NCBI GenBank assembly: GCA_051883095.1
Contig: JBJETB010000099.1
Coordinates: 1-23,426, forward strand
DNA: 23,426 nt
Direction of reading: 5' to 3'
DNA from: SUG1106 sp051883095
Lineage (GTDB): Bacteria > Bacillota > Clostridia > Peptostreptococcales > Anaerovoracaceae
Part shown: positions 1-7,288 of the stretch, in pieces
How positions within the stretch are numbered: position 1 is the first letter of the stretch
How the letters are laid out: each line of letters begins with the position of its first letter
The notes under the pieces: generated by a model
The model's input: only the letters and a program-made list of their open reading frames with translations
What the model was told of the DNA's origin: nothing
Database searches by the model: none
Position numbers and translations under genes: made by a program

Positions 1-51
1 TCTTTTTCGATATGAAGTCTTCTTGTGTTCGTCATCTTAACTTAATGACAT

Positions 52-155
52 TGCGATTTGAGGGGGGATTCTTCCGCTTTCAAGCCGATTTTCGTCGGAT
101 TTTAATCCATAAATGGAATAAAGCTACAAAAAACACCCATCAAATCGCATTTTTT
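52..155 (+). other. Nested inverted repeat followed by T6
   Basis: The sequence at 52-61 (TGCGATTTGA) is exactly complementary to 140-149 (TCAAATCGCA). Pairing continues inward as GGG (63-65) with CCC (136-138) after one mismatch, and a run of six T follows at 150-155. Smaller stems sit inside the 70-base interior, GGATT/AATCC and CCGA/TCGG. Read on the plus strand it could fold as a structured RNA ending in an intrinsic terminator, or be the 3' end of a gene lying left of the window. No gene is visible in 1-263. The 60-codon open frame here (12-194) has no ribosome site or family resemblance. Confidence 0.4.
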
Positions 156-210
156 GCTCTGTTTTGGTGGGGTTCATTAAGATATCAATATTGAATTATT
201 CTCTACAAGC

Positions 211-245
211 AAAAATCCTGCCCGGCAACTTGCTCAGGCAGGATT
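211..245 (-). terminator. Intrinsic terminator after the small membrane-protein gene
   Basis: AATCCTGCC (214-222) and GGCAGGATT (237-245) form a perfect 9-bp stem. On the minus strand the stem is followed by a short T run (complement of 211-215). It lies 19 bases past the stop of the gene at 264-677 and probably ends the whole aminotransferase-antiporter transcript. Confidence 0.8.
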
Positions 246-263
246 GTTTATTAAAATTAAACT

Positions 264-677
264 TTAGTCAACATCTGCTACATGAATACACGGATTTTTT
301 TCCAGTGCCAGATCGATGACTTTTTCTGCATCAGTTACTGAATATACCAGCCTTCTTGACATGACATCCTTCATTATATGAAGTGCATATCGTCTTCCAT
401 CAGGAGAAAGTTCCCTATGAATTTCTTTAATTTCTTCAAAGTCCCATTTCTCGTAGTATTTATAGAAAACAACGTCATACGTTACCACAAGACCTTCATC
501 CGTCACAGCAACCTTTTTATTCAGCATCATAGCAGCTAGAAGAACAACTCCCACCAGACCCGTGTATAGAGAGTGTATAAACACTGCTAACATAATGAGG
601 GCTGTTCCGCCCGCAACAGCGGCTATTCTGGTCGATTTCTTCAAAGCTTTATCATCAATGGCAATATATTCACGCAT
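264..677 (-). CDS. Small two-helix membrane protein, unknown function
   Basis: This 137-residue protein has a short charged N-terminus, then two hydrophobic segments (about residues 17-35 and 38-52). After them comes a soluble tail rich in beta-type sequence (from about K54, 'TDEGLVVTYD') and ending in acidic residues. The arrangement of two helices and a beta-rich cytosolic domain recalls bacterial PH-domain (YcxB-like) membrane proteins, but I cannot assign a family securely. Start: GGAAGAG lies 6 bases before the ATG. It begins 37 bases after the antiporter stop on the same strand, with no terminator between, and is followed by one. It is therefore probably the last gene of the sigma-54-dependent operon that starts at the aminotransferase. 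It might be an accessory to the transporter, but nothing in its sequence proves that. Confidence 0.7.
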   Translation of the reverse strand: MREYIAIDDKALKKSTRIAAVAGGTALIMLAVFIHSLYTGLVGVVLLAAMMLNKKVAVTDEGLVVTYDVVFYKYYEKWDFEEIKEIHRELSPDGRRYALHIMKDVMSRRLVYSVTDAEKVIDLALEKNPCIHVADVD

Positions 678-714
678 AAGTTTCTCTTCCTTTGTTTAAC
701 CTTAAATTGTATTG

Positions 715-2190
715 TTATTTTCCTGCTTTTGCGGCCTTCAACTCAGCTTTCTTCTTTTCCTTAGCTGCTTTGAGTTCTGCTCCTCTGAGACCGTCATATT
801 CTTTATATTTAACGCCTATTCCCAGGTATGTAATAACAATGGCCAATACAGGATTGATCAGATTCATAAACGCCCAAGGCATAAATGCCCAGTTGGAAAC
901 TCCGAGGGTTGCTGACTGATATGCTCCGCATCCGTTCCAAGGTATCATAGGTGACCATAATGTTGCACCATCTTCTGTAGTTCTGGAAAGGAAGCTTTTG
1001 CTCAATCCTCTTCTATCAAATTCACCAGAGAAAATTCTTCCAGGAATCATGATTGCAAGATACTGGTCTGTCAAAATAACATCACAGATAATACCCGTAA
1101 CAATGGTTGATGCAACCAGGCCTCCAAGGGTTTTAACTCTCTTTACAAGACCACCCATGAGGGTCTCCACAAATCCGCATTTTTCAAGCATTCCGCCGTA
1201 GGCAAGAGCGAACATTATGAGGGAAATTGTCCACATCATTGAATCAATACCTCCACGGTTGAGAAGCTTGTCAGCGATAGCATTTCCTGTATCAGCTTCG
1301 TATCCGTACTGAAGAGCGCCAAGCACTTCTGCCAATGTAGCTCCCTGAGCAATCATGGCAATGGCACATCCGAATGCAGCAGCCAAAAGCAGTGACGGTA
1401 TCGCCGGAATTCTCTTGATTGCACCATAGAGTACAACCAGTACAGGGATCATCAGCCAAGGTGATAAGTTGAATGTATCTGCAATTGCATCCTGAATACC
1501 CTGCGCAAGGCTTGGGTCATATCCATCCTTATCGATAACTACAGCCCCTACAATTCCATAACCTACAAGTGCCAGACAGAAGCTTGGTATTGTAGTTGTC
1601 ATCATAGCTCCGACATGATCGTACAATGGAGTTCCCGCAGCTGCTGCAGCAACATTTGTACTGTCTGATAGCGGCGATAATTTATCACCCATATATGCAC
1701 CAGAAATAACCATTCCTGCTGCAATAGGAGCATCAATTCCAAGTCCCATGGCAACACCCATAAGTGCCACACCAACTGTGCCCGAAGCCGTCCATGATGA
1801 ACCGGTTGCCAGACCTACAATTCCGCAAAGAATTGCTCCTACAACCAGGAAAGCTCCCGGCGAAATCATTTCAAGTCCGTAGTATACCATCGCCGGCATT
1901 GTTCCTGCCCATACCCATGAACCGATAAGCATTCCTACGCACATGATGATTAATAAAGCCTCCACGGCACTCTTTATACTGTCAAGTGCTCCTGTGATAA
2001 TCGCTTCCCAGTTATATCCGCACACTGCAGCCATAAGCGCTGTTGCAATGCATGAGAGCACCAGAGGTACATGCGGTTCAATTCCCCATACAATTGTTCC
2101 CATTACCATGGTGAACAGCAGTACGAAAACAGGGATGCAGGCTTCCCACATTTTAGGCTTGCGGGGTTGTCTTTCTTTTTTCTCTGTCAT
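715..2190 (-). CDS. NhaC-type Na+/H+ antiporter family transporter
   Basis: This 491-residue polytopic membrane protein has about 11-12 hydrophobic segments, a basic N-terminus (KKERQPRKPK) and a lysine/alanine-rich cytosolic tail. The conserved core typical of the NhaC family is present: 'SSWTASGTVGVALMG' followed by 'SGAYMGDKLSPLSDSTN'. The latter stretch carries the acidic and polar residues of the ion path. Family members exchange Na+ for H+, and some exchange an organic acid or amino acid (malate/lactate antiporters). The start is set by GGAGG seven bases before the ATG. It lies 85 bases downstream of the aminotransferase gene on the same strand and probably shares its sigma-54 promoter, so transport of that enzyme's substrate or product is a better guess than pH homeostasis. 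The substrate cannot be read from sequence. Confidence 0.85.
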   Translation of the reverse strand: MTEKKERQPRKPKMWEACIPVFVLLFTMVMGTIVWGIEPHVPLVLSCIATALMAAVCGYNWEAIITGALDSIKSAVEALLIIMCVGMLIGSWVWAGTMPAMVYYGLEMISPGAFLVVGAILCGIVGLATGSSWTASGTVGVALMGVAMGLGIDAPIAAGMVISGAYMGDKLSPLSDSTNVAAAAAGTPLYDHVGAMMTTTIPSFCLALVGYGIVGAVVIDKDGYDPSLAQGIQDAIADTFNLSPWLMIPVLVVLYGAIKRIPAIPSLLLAAAFGCAIAMIAQGATLAEVLGALQYGYEADTGNAIADKLLNRGGIDSMMWTISLIMFALAYGGMLEKCGFVETLMGGLVKRVKTLGGLVASTIVTGIICDVILTDQYLAIMIPGRIFSGEFDRRGLSKSFLSRTTEDGATLWSPMIPWNGCGAYQSATLGVSNWAFMPWAFMNLINPVLAIVITYLGIGVKYKEYDGLRGAELKAAKEKKKAELKAAKAGK

Positions 2191-2275
2191 AATAATTCCT
2201 CCAAATTAATGATATGATAAAGCATTATGTCTATATAAACGAGTGAGTTAACCCCTTCACCCGATTATACCAGGA

Positions 2276-3652
2276 TTATCCTAAAAGCTCCGGAGCCTCT
2301 GCCGCTACTGCCGGGAGCATATTCTTAAGCGCTGCCTCCAGTGTTTCAAGCCCAAAATCTACATCTGCCTCCGTCATAGCGGTTGACATGCAGAACATAC
2401 CGCGCTCGGCATCAAACACTCCTCTGGTCAGCAAATCCAGATACAACACTTTATTAAGTTCCTCATGAGCAGCCGCAACATCTCTGTAATTCTTCACTTT
2501 TTTGTCTGTGAACAGAATGTTGTAGATTGATCCTTCACCGCTAATCTGCATATTCAGCCCGAGACGTCCGTAGATTTTAGTTACCCCCTCTTTAAACCTG
2601 TTTCCTAGGCCGTTGACATAATCAACTGCCTGCTGATCATAAGCAGTCATTGTGGCAAGTCCTGCTGCCATAGTAACTGCATTTCCGTTGAAGGTCCCGG
2701 AATGGTACATCTTCTTTTGCCTTGGATCATACATTTCCATTATCTCTCTTTTACCGCCGAAGGCACCAACCGGAGTTCCACCTCCTATAATTTTTCCGAG
2801 AGAGGTAATATCCGGTGTCACACCGTAATATTTTTGTGCTCCTCCCAGAGATAGTCTTCCGGTAACAACTTCATCAAAAATAAGTACAATATTATATTCG
2901 ATGGTTATTTGTCTTAAAAACTTAAGGTATTCGATATCAGGCGTTATCTGCCCTGCGCTGCCCATAACGGGTTCGATAATTATACATGCCACATCCTCGT
3001 AATTCTCTTCTATGACTTTTCGCGTTCTTTCTATGTCGTTAAAAGGAACCACCAATACATCCTTAAGGGCATTTGCTGAAACTCCTCGGCTCTCCGGTAT
3101 CACCTTTATCTGATCCAGCGTGCCCGCCTTTTTTATGTTGGGATCCACACTGGCTTCAAACACATCAGTGGTTCCGTGATATCCTCCCTCAGTCTTTATA
3201 ATTTTTGCTTTGCCGGTATATGCGCGTGCTATTCTCAATGCATGCATGTTTGCCTCTGTTCCGGAATTTGTATATCTGATAAGATCTATGCTCGGAAATC
3301 TCTCCAAAAGCAATCGTGAAAGCTCAATTTGTGTTTCAAAAGGAGCCGTATATGCGCTTCCCAGAGCAATCTGTCTCTGTACGGCCTCAACAGTCGGCTT
3401 ATGGCCATGCCCATGAATCAGAGATGTATAATTGTTCTGAAAATCCAGAAGTCTATTCCCGTCAGCGTCATACATATATGCGCCTTCTCCCTTTACGATA
3501 AAGTTTGGAAAAGGAAGAAAGAAGGTTGCTGTTCTTGTATCTCCTCCCGGCATGTACTTACACGCCTCCTTGTGCAGCTTGCACGAATTCGGTCTGCTTG
3601 CTGCATACTTTTCCTTTATACATTCAAAGTATTTCTCCACTTCCGGATTCAT
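2276..3652 (-). CDS. Class III PLP aminotransferase, GSA-aminomutase/beta-amino-acid type
   Basis: This is a 458-residue fold-type I PLP enzyme. Visible landmarks are 'TNSGTEANMHALR' (128-140, phosphate loop), 'GGYHGTT' (156-162), D260 in 'LIFDEVVTGR' (contacts the pyridine nitrogen), K287 in 'SLGKIIGGG' (Schiff-base lysine) and 'SGTFNGNAVTMAAG' (318-331). The family includes glutamate-1-semialdehyde aminomutase (HemL) and beta-amino-acid aminotransferases. 'PGGDTRT' with R40 resembles the carboxylate-binding arginine motif of beta-phenylalanine aminotransferases (from memory). No heme biosynthesis genes are nearby; the neighbours are an antiporter and a regulator with a diaminohexanoate-dehydrogenase-like sensor. 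I therefore favour a catabolic transaminase or aminomutase of a beta-amino acid over HemL. AGGAGG lies eight bases before the ATG. A -24/-12 promoter is about 55 bases upstream. Confidence 0.85.
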   Translation of the reverse strand: MNPEVEKYFECIKEKYAASRPNSCKLHKEACKYMPGGDTRTATFFLPFPNFIVKGEGAYMYDADGNRLLDFQNNYTSLIHGHGHKPTVEAVQRQIALGSAYTAPFETQIELSRLLLERFPSIDLIRYTNSGTEANMHALRIARAYTGKAKIIKTEGGYHGTTDVFEASVDPNIKKAGTLDQIKVIPESRGVSANALKDVLVVPFNDIERTRKVIEENYEDVACIIIEPVMGSAGQITPDIEYLKFLRQITIEYNIVLIFDEVVTGRLSLGGAQKYYGVTPDITSLGKIIGGGTPVGAFGGKREIMEMYDPRQKKMYHSGTFNGNAVTMAAGLATMTAYDQQAVDYVNGLGNRFKEGVTKIYGRLGLNMQISGEGSIYNILFTDKKVKNYRDVAAAHEELNKVLYLDLLTRGVFDAERGMFCMSTAMTEADVDFGLETLEAALKNMLPAVAAEAPELLG

Positions 3653-3706
3653 TTTCAGACCTCCTTATCTGAATCACTTTTTATAAGTTATCGTGTAAAT
3701 TTATAA

Positions 3707-3722
3707 AGCAAATAGCATGCCA
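3707..3722 (-). promoter_or_regulatory. Sigma-54 (-24/-12) promoter of the aminotransferase operon
   Basis: Read on the minus strand the 16 bases are TGGCATGCTATTTGCT. They match the sigma-54 consensus TGGCAC-N5-TTGCW at every position but one, with exact -24/-12 spacing. The predicted transcription start is near 3695, about 43 bases before the aminotransferase ATG. It sits directly behind a sigma-54 activator gene, which is strong contextual support. Confidence 0.85.
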
Positions 3723-3729
3723 AGAAAAC

Positions 3730-3769
3730 AAAAAAAGAGAGCATTGAAATTACTCATATCATGCCCTCT
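3730..3769 (-). terminator. Terminator of the Kdd-like sigma-54 regulator gene
   Basis: On the minus strand AGAGGGCAT (complement of 3761-3769) pairs with ATGCTCTCT (complement of 3736-3744), nine pairs including one G-U. Seven T (complement of 3730-3736) follow at once. It would stop transcription of the upstream regulator before the sigma-54 promoter, isolating the target operon so that its expression depends on activation. Confidence 0.7.
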
Positions 3770-3779
3770 ACCATTCCAT

Positions 3780-3834
3780 TTTTGAGTCGTTTTTGTAATT
3801 AAATATAAATTGGCAAGTCAAAATCGACTCAAAA
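3780..3834. promoter_or_regulatory. Candidate enhancer (UAS) for the Kdd-like sigma-54 activator
   Basis: TTTTGAGTCG (3780-3789) and CGACTCAAAA (3825-3834) are perfect 10-base inverted repeats with centres about 45 bases apart. A related half-site, AAGTCAAAAT, lies just inside the second arm (about 3816-3825). The loop is too long for a terminator. The sites lie 85-140 bases upstream of the predicted transcription start (near 3695), the usual range for sigma-54 enhancers bound by the Fis-type helix-turn-helix of the adjacent activator. Assignment to that protein is inference. Confidence 0.55.
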
Positions 3835-5892
3835 TCAGAGCCCATACTTCTTCTTTCTGCGCATAAACTGTGATTGTGTCATTTTAAGATGCTCTGAAGC
3901 CTTATAGGTTGATCCGTATTTTTGAAGTGCCGTCTGCAACATATTTCTCTCAAACAAATCCATTCTCTCACTATATGACAAATTGTCAGCATTGTCCGGA
4001 ATCATTCCCTGCATGTCTATTTTATTATATTCACTGAGAATGTCGCTACTAGAAATGGTTTTTCTATGAGAATTTATGAGAAGTCTCTGAATTGTATTTT
4101 CAAGTTCGCGCACATTGCCGGGCCATGTATATTCCAGCAGACATTGTTTACCTTCATCAGTAATGCTCCGCTCGATTCCATATTTTTTTGAATATTTATC
4201 AACAAAAAACTCTGCTAGCGGTATAATATCTTCAGGGCGTTGTCTCAAAGGTGGTATTTTTAACGTAACTACAGCAAGCCTGTAAAACAAATCTTCCCTA
4301 AAATTTCCTTCCTTTATCATTTTATTCAAGTCCCTGTTGGTTGTGGCAATCACGCGCACATCTACATTAATCGCCTGCTGTCCGCCGACCCTGTAGAATT
4401 CCCCTTCCTGGATAGCTCTCAAGAACTTCGCCTGCATTCCGATGGGCATTTCCGATACTTCGTCAAGAAGTAGGATGCCACCGTTGGCAATTTCAAAAAA
4501 TCCTTTTTTTCCTTTGCTTTGTGCTCCTGTAAACGCGCCCTTATCATATCCGAAAAACTCTGACTCCATAAGCTCTTTAGGTATTGCTGCACAGTTTACT
4601 TTTACATACGGCGCTGCATTTCTATCCCCCATTTTCCTGATCAGATCCGCCAGCACTTCCTTGCCACATCCACTTTCCCCCTCAATCACAACAGAACAAT
4701 TGTATTTTGCCGCCTTTTCTACCTCGTCAATCAGCGTTTTCATCCTCGGGCTTTTATAAATCATCATATCTGAAATACTTTTATGTACTTCGTTTTCGCC
4801 TTTGGAGCTCTCCTTTATATCAATTCTATCCCGGTATATATGATCAAGAATTTTGCCCATCTCTTCTATTTTATCCAGATTCGCACCGATAAAATCCATC
4901 ATGAACTTATAATATCCGCTGCTGTATCCTGCTGCACACTGGAGTGTCATCTCTCTGTTGATTGCTTCCTGAATAAAAAGCGCCATCGTATAGTTATTGC
5001 TTAGATTGGAAAAAAAGACCGTTCCTTTCTCCTTAGTTGCCACAACACTGACAGCTTCCGCGCCCATCTGGTCAGCACAATTGACTATTACATCAAAAAG
5101 ACGACTTCCATCAAAGGTAATATCATCTATACATTCCAAAGTAGATGTAGAATCCATAGAATATACTTCATCAAATATAGAATACAGGAATTTGTTTCTT
5201 TTTTGATTTGCACCGCCAAACATGTCAAATACTTTATCCCTGTATATCACTCCAACTAATTCGCCATCGGGATCCATACTATCTCTGACTGCCAGGCTGT
5301 ACAGTGTAGCCACGATAGGATTACTGCCAATAATCATAATCCGTTCCTTACCCTTTGCAAGCTCGCTTACATTTTCGATTGACGCTGATTCCTCAAAAGC
5401 AACCATAAGCAAATCCCAAGGAAGATTCTCCTGTTTTTTCACCATGGGACATCCGTCATATAAAATCGCATATCCCTCAACATCCACATGTCCATATGTA
5501 TAATCTACTTTGCATACCTTTTCCAGGCTCAAAGGAATCAGACTGGCAGATACGGGTATTATAACCTCATCTCCCAGTTTTATGTCGTTCACGTTATTAC
5601 AGGCAGGGCCTATTTTCTCCACAACACCCGCAATGATACCTGCCGTTCCCGTATATGGATTATGCAGCTTCCCCCTCTGCTTTACGATGTTTAATATGCA
5701 CTCTTTTATCTGTTCCTCTTTCCCTCCAACCTCCATACATATCTGGTTGAAATTCCCGTTTTCAAGGTGTATTTTAAGAACCCTTATAAGTATTTCATCA
5801 GGCTTTATGGGTTTCTGATTATTCAGTTTCCATGCATGTACAGACAGTTTCTGTCCGCCGATTACACGGTCGCTCCCGCACAAATTTTTCAT
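3835..5892 (-). CDS. Sigma-54 activator with a 3,5-diaminohexanoate-dehydrogenase-like sensor domain
   Basis: This 685-residue protein has three parts. Residues about 1-345 resemble L-erythro-3,5-diaminohexanoate dehydrogenase (Kdd) of lysine fermentation, an alcohol-dehydrogenase-like fold: 'KQRGKLHNPYTGTAG' (71-85) parallels Kdd's 'ERGKMQNPVTGSGG' (recalled). Residues about 371-610 are an AAA+ sigma-54 interaction domain: Walker A GESGCGKE (405-412), GAFTGA loop (452-457), Walker B LLLDE (474-478), arginine-finger region FREDLFYRL (531-539) and WPGNVREL (590-597). Residues about 645-685 are a Fis-type helix-turn-helix. The Rossmann glycine loop reads GSNPIVA (189-195) and lacks the later glycines, suggesting ligand binding without catalysis. 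No receiver or PAS domain is present. GGAGAG precedes the ATG. It is probably the activator of the next operon; the ligand may be a beta-amino acid (inference). The gene looks more AT-rich than its neighbours. Confidence 0.9.
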   Translation of the reverse strand: MKNLCGSDRVIGGQKLSVHAWKLNNQKPIKPDEILIRVLKIHLENGNFNQICMEVGGKEEQIKECILNIVKQRGKLHNPYTGTAGIIAGVVEKIGPACNNVNDIKLGDEVIIPVSASLIPLSLEKVCKVDYTYGHVDVEGYAILYDGCPMVKKQENLPWDLLMVAFEESASIENVSELAKGKERIMIIGSNPIVATLYSLAVRDSMDPDGELVGVIYRDKVFDMFGGANQKRNKFLYSIFDEVYSMDSTSTLECIDDITFDGSRLFDVIVNCADQMGAEAVSVVATKEKGTVFFSNLSNNYTMALFIQEAINREMTLQCAAGYSSGYYKFMMDFIGANLDKIEEMGKILDHIYRDRIDIKESSKGENEVHKSISDMMIYKSPRMKTLIDEVEKAAKYNCSVVIEGESGCGKEVLADLIRKMGDRNAAPYVKVNCAAIPKELMESEFFGYDKGAFTGAQSKGKKGFFEIANGGILLLDEVSEMPIGMQAKFLRAIQEGEFYRVGGQQAINVDVRVIATTNRDLNKMIKEGNFREDLFYRLAVVTLKIPPLRQRPEDIIPLAEFFVDKYSKKYGIERSITDEGKQCLLEYTWPGNVRELENTIQRLLINSHRKTISSSDILSEYNKIDMQGMIPDNADNLSYSERMDLFERNMLQTALQKYGSTYKASEHLKMTQSQFMRRKKKYGL

Positions 5893-5931
5893 TTGTTTCT
5901 CTCCAATTTTTTTCTTAATCTCATTATCGAT

Positions 5932-5960
5932 ATTATATCACTTATTTGTTAAATATTAAA
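5932..5960 (-). promoter_or_regulatory. Housekeeping promoter of the Kdd-like regulator gene
   Basis: On the minus strand, TATAAT (complement of 5932-5937) is preceded by TGA, giving an extended -10. A weak -35 TTTAAT (complement of 5955-5960) lies 17 bases further upstream. The start would be near 5925, leaving a leader of about 33 bases to the ATG. There is no -24/-12 element here, so the activator itself appears to be made by the vegetative sigma factor. Confidence 0.5.
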
Positions 5961-5976
5961 CCACCTTTCTGTTTAT

Positions 5977-6032
5977 AAAAAAACGGTTTCTTAAAAGTTT
6001 ATTCAACAGATGACAAACTTTCTAAGAAACCG
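5977..6032 (-). terminator. Terminator of the metallo-hydrolase / M20 operon
   Basis: The arms 5984-6000 and 6015-6032 form a long near-perfect stem (CGGTTTCTTA against TAAGAAACCG, then AAGTTT/AAACTT after one unpaired base). On the minus strand seven T follow (complement of 5977-5983). It lies 66 bases past the M20 stop and separates this operon from the next regulator promoter. Confidence 0.88.
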
Positions 6033-6098
6033 CATGTTATTATAGTCTTCTTTTAACTTACTACATCAAATTTATATTTTGTAGACACTTGCTTCTTC

Positions 6099-7283
6099 CT
6101 ATGCCTTCAGAGCATCAAAGTGGTCTTTCTTTATCTTTTCAAGCAACGCATCGTCGGTAAAGAGTCTCCATGTCAGTTCCAGCAGAAGTGCTGCCGAATC
6201 CGTAATAGCTTTATGAGTTACATCACAGGTCATGGCTGCCGCAAACTCACGAGTATGAGCTACCAGGCCCTCTCCTATTCCCATCAGAGGATGGAATGCT
6301 ACACATGAAGATGCTACGTTTCCGATATCAGATGAACCCCCGGCTATCATGCCCGCATCTTCAGGCAGCGGACGTCCGATGGCTTTAAAACATTCTTCCA
6401 GAAGCTGAATTTCCGATCTTACCGGTTGGAATCCATCGTAATCCACACCATCCGGTAAAATCTCCACCTCAGTTCTTGTTGCCATGGCGGCAGCGCGGGC
6501 ACAGTCCTTTACCCATGCAGTAATATCATCGAGCTGATTTCGTTTTGGTGCACGGGTCACGAAATTGGCCTGGGCGAAATCCGGCACTATATTGGAGGCC
6601 TTGCCGCCCTCTGCAATATAACCGGAAATAATAGCCTCTTTAATCACGTGCTGACGCATCATATCCGTGCTGTCAAAGAGAAGTCTGGTGGCGTTAAGGG
6701 CATTTCTGCCTTTTTCCGGACATGCGGCTGCATGAGCCGGTGCACCATGGAAGATAAACTGCATACCATCAATTGCAGAGAATCTGGCCTCTGCCATATC
6801 GGTAGCACTCATATGAACCATGGCTGCGAAATCATAGTTATCGAAAGCCCCGGCTCTCTGAAGTAGCACCTTGCCTCCGCCAAGTTCCTCGTCCGGTGTG
6901 CCTATTACATCAATTTCCACATCACCAAGGCTGTCACGCACCTCATTTACAGCCAGAGCTGCCATAACGCTGGCCATACCGGAAGCACAATGTCCACAGC
7001 CATGGCCGATTTCCGGCAGCGCATCATATTCCGCCAGGAAGGCAGCCTTTTTCTTTCCTCCCGGATTGATAACTGCACGGAATGCAGTCGGTATACCGCA
7101 ATATGGATATTCCACCTCAAGACCGTGGGCACGCAGCAGCTCAACTATTTTCCGTGAAGATTCAAATTCATGGGAACCCAGTTCAGGATGAGCTGCCATA
7201 TCATCGTTAAGACTCCAGACTTCTTTTTCCAATGTCGGGAGTATTTCATTTCTTAATTTTTCTCTTATTTCTTCATTCCACAT
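6099..7283 (-). CDS. M20 family metallo-amidohydrolase (AbgB / PM20D2-like)
   Basis: This 394-residue cytosolic enzyme belongs to the M20 zinc peptidase/aminoacylase group. Landmarks are 'HPELGSHEFESS' (32-43), the metal motif 'GHGCGHC' (93-99), catalytic/metal glutamates in 'GTPDEELGGGK' (128-138), the lid-domain histidine in 'HGAPAHAA' (H184 region), 'GGSSDIGNV' (315-323) and the distal H343 in 'VAHTREFA'. The last two match the branch containing p-aminobenzoyl-glutamate hydrolase subunit B and the beta-alanyl-lysine dipeptidase PM20D2, rather than DapE or ArgE. It should cleave an amide bond in an N-acyl amino acid or unusual dipeptide. It starts five bases after the metallo-hydrolase stop, with its ribosome site (AAAGGAA) inside the end of that gene, so the two are co-translated. 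The exact substrate is unknown. Confidence 0.88.
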   Translation of the reverse strand: MWNEEIREKLRNEILPTLEKEVWSLNDDMAAHPELGSHEFESSRKIVELLRAHGLEVEYPYCGIPTAFRAVINPGGKKKAAFLAEYDALPEIGHGCGHCASGMASVMAALAVNEVRDSLGDVEIDVIGTPDEELGGGKVLLQRAGAFDNYDFAAMVHMSATDMAEARFSAIDGMQFIFHGAPAHAAACPEKGRNALNATRLLFDSTDMMRQHVIKEAIISGYIAEGGKASNIVPDFAQANFVTRAPKRNQLDDITAWVKDCARAAAMATRTEVEILPDGVDYDGFQPVRSEIQLLEECFKAIGRPLPEDAGMIAGGSSDIGNVASSCVAFHPLMGIGEGLVAHTREFAAAMTCDVTHKAITDSAALLLELTWRLFTDDALLEKIKKDHFDALKA

Positions 7284-7288
7284 ATTTT

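Noticed and set aside
12..194. 60-codon open frame at the window start
   Set aside because: It has no ribosome site and no recognisable motif, and it runs through the nested inverted repeat; it looks like chance.
692..2209. Open frames antisense to the antiporter gene
   Set aside because: They are shadows of a well-conserved membrane-protein gene and lack ribosome sites; the same holds for the other antisense frames of 60-175 codons across the window.
2191..2275. Separate promoter or attenuator between aminotransferase and antiporter
   Set aside because: Only short imperfect repeats and AT-rich sequence are visible; nothing convincing beyond the ribosome site.
2276..3652. Calling the aminotransferase hemL (glutamate-1-semialdehyde aminomutase)
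   Set aside because: The family resemblance is real, but the sigma-54 control, the antiporter neighbour and the lack of heme genes argue for a catabolic enzyme; the symbol is left blank.
3835..5892. Reading the N-terminal half as a working diaminohexanoate or alcohol dehydrogenase enzyme
   Set aside because: The domain is fused to a complete sigma-54 activator and its nucleotide-binding loop lacks the usual glycines; no other lysine-fermentation genes (kamA, kce, kal) are in the window.
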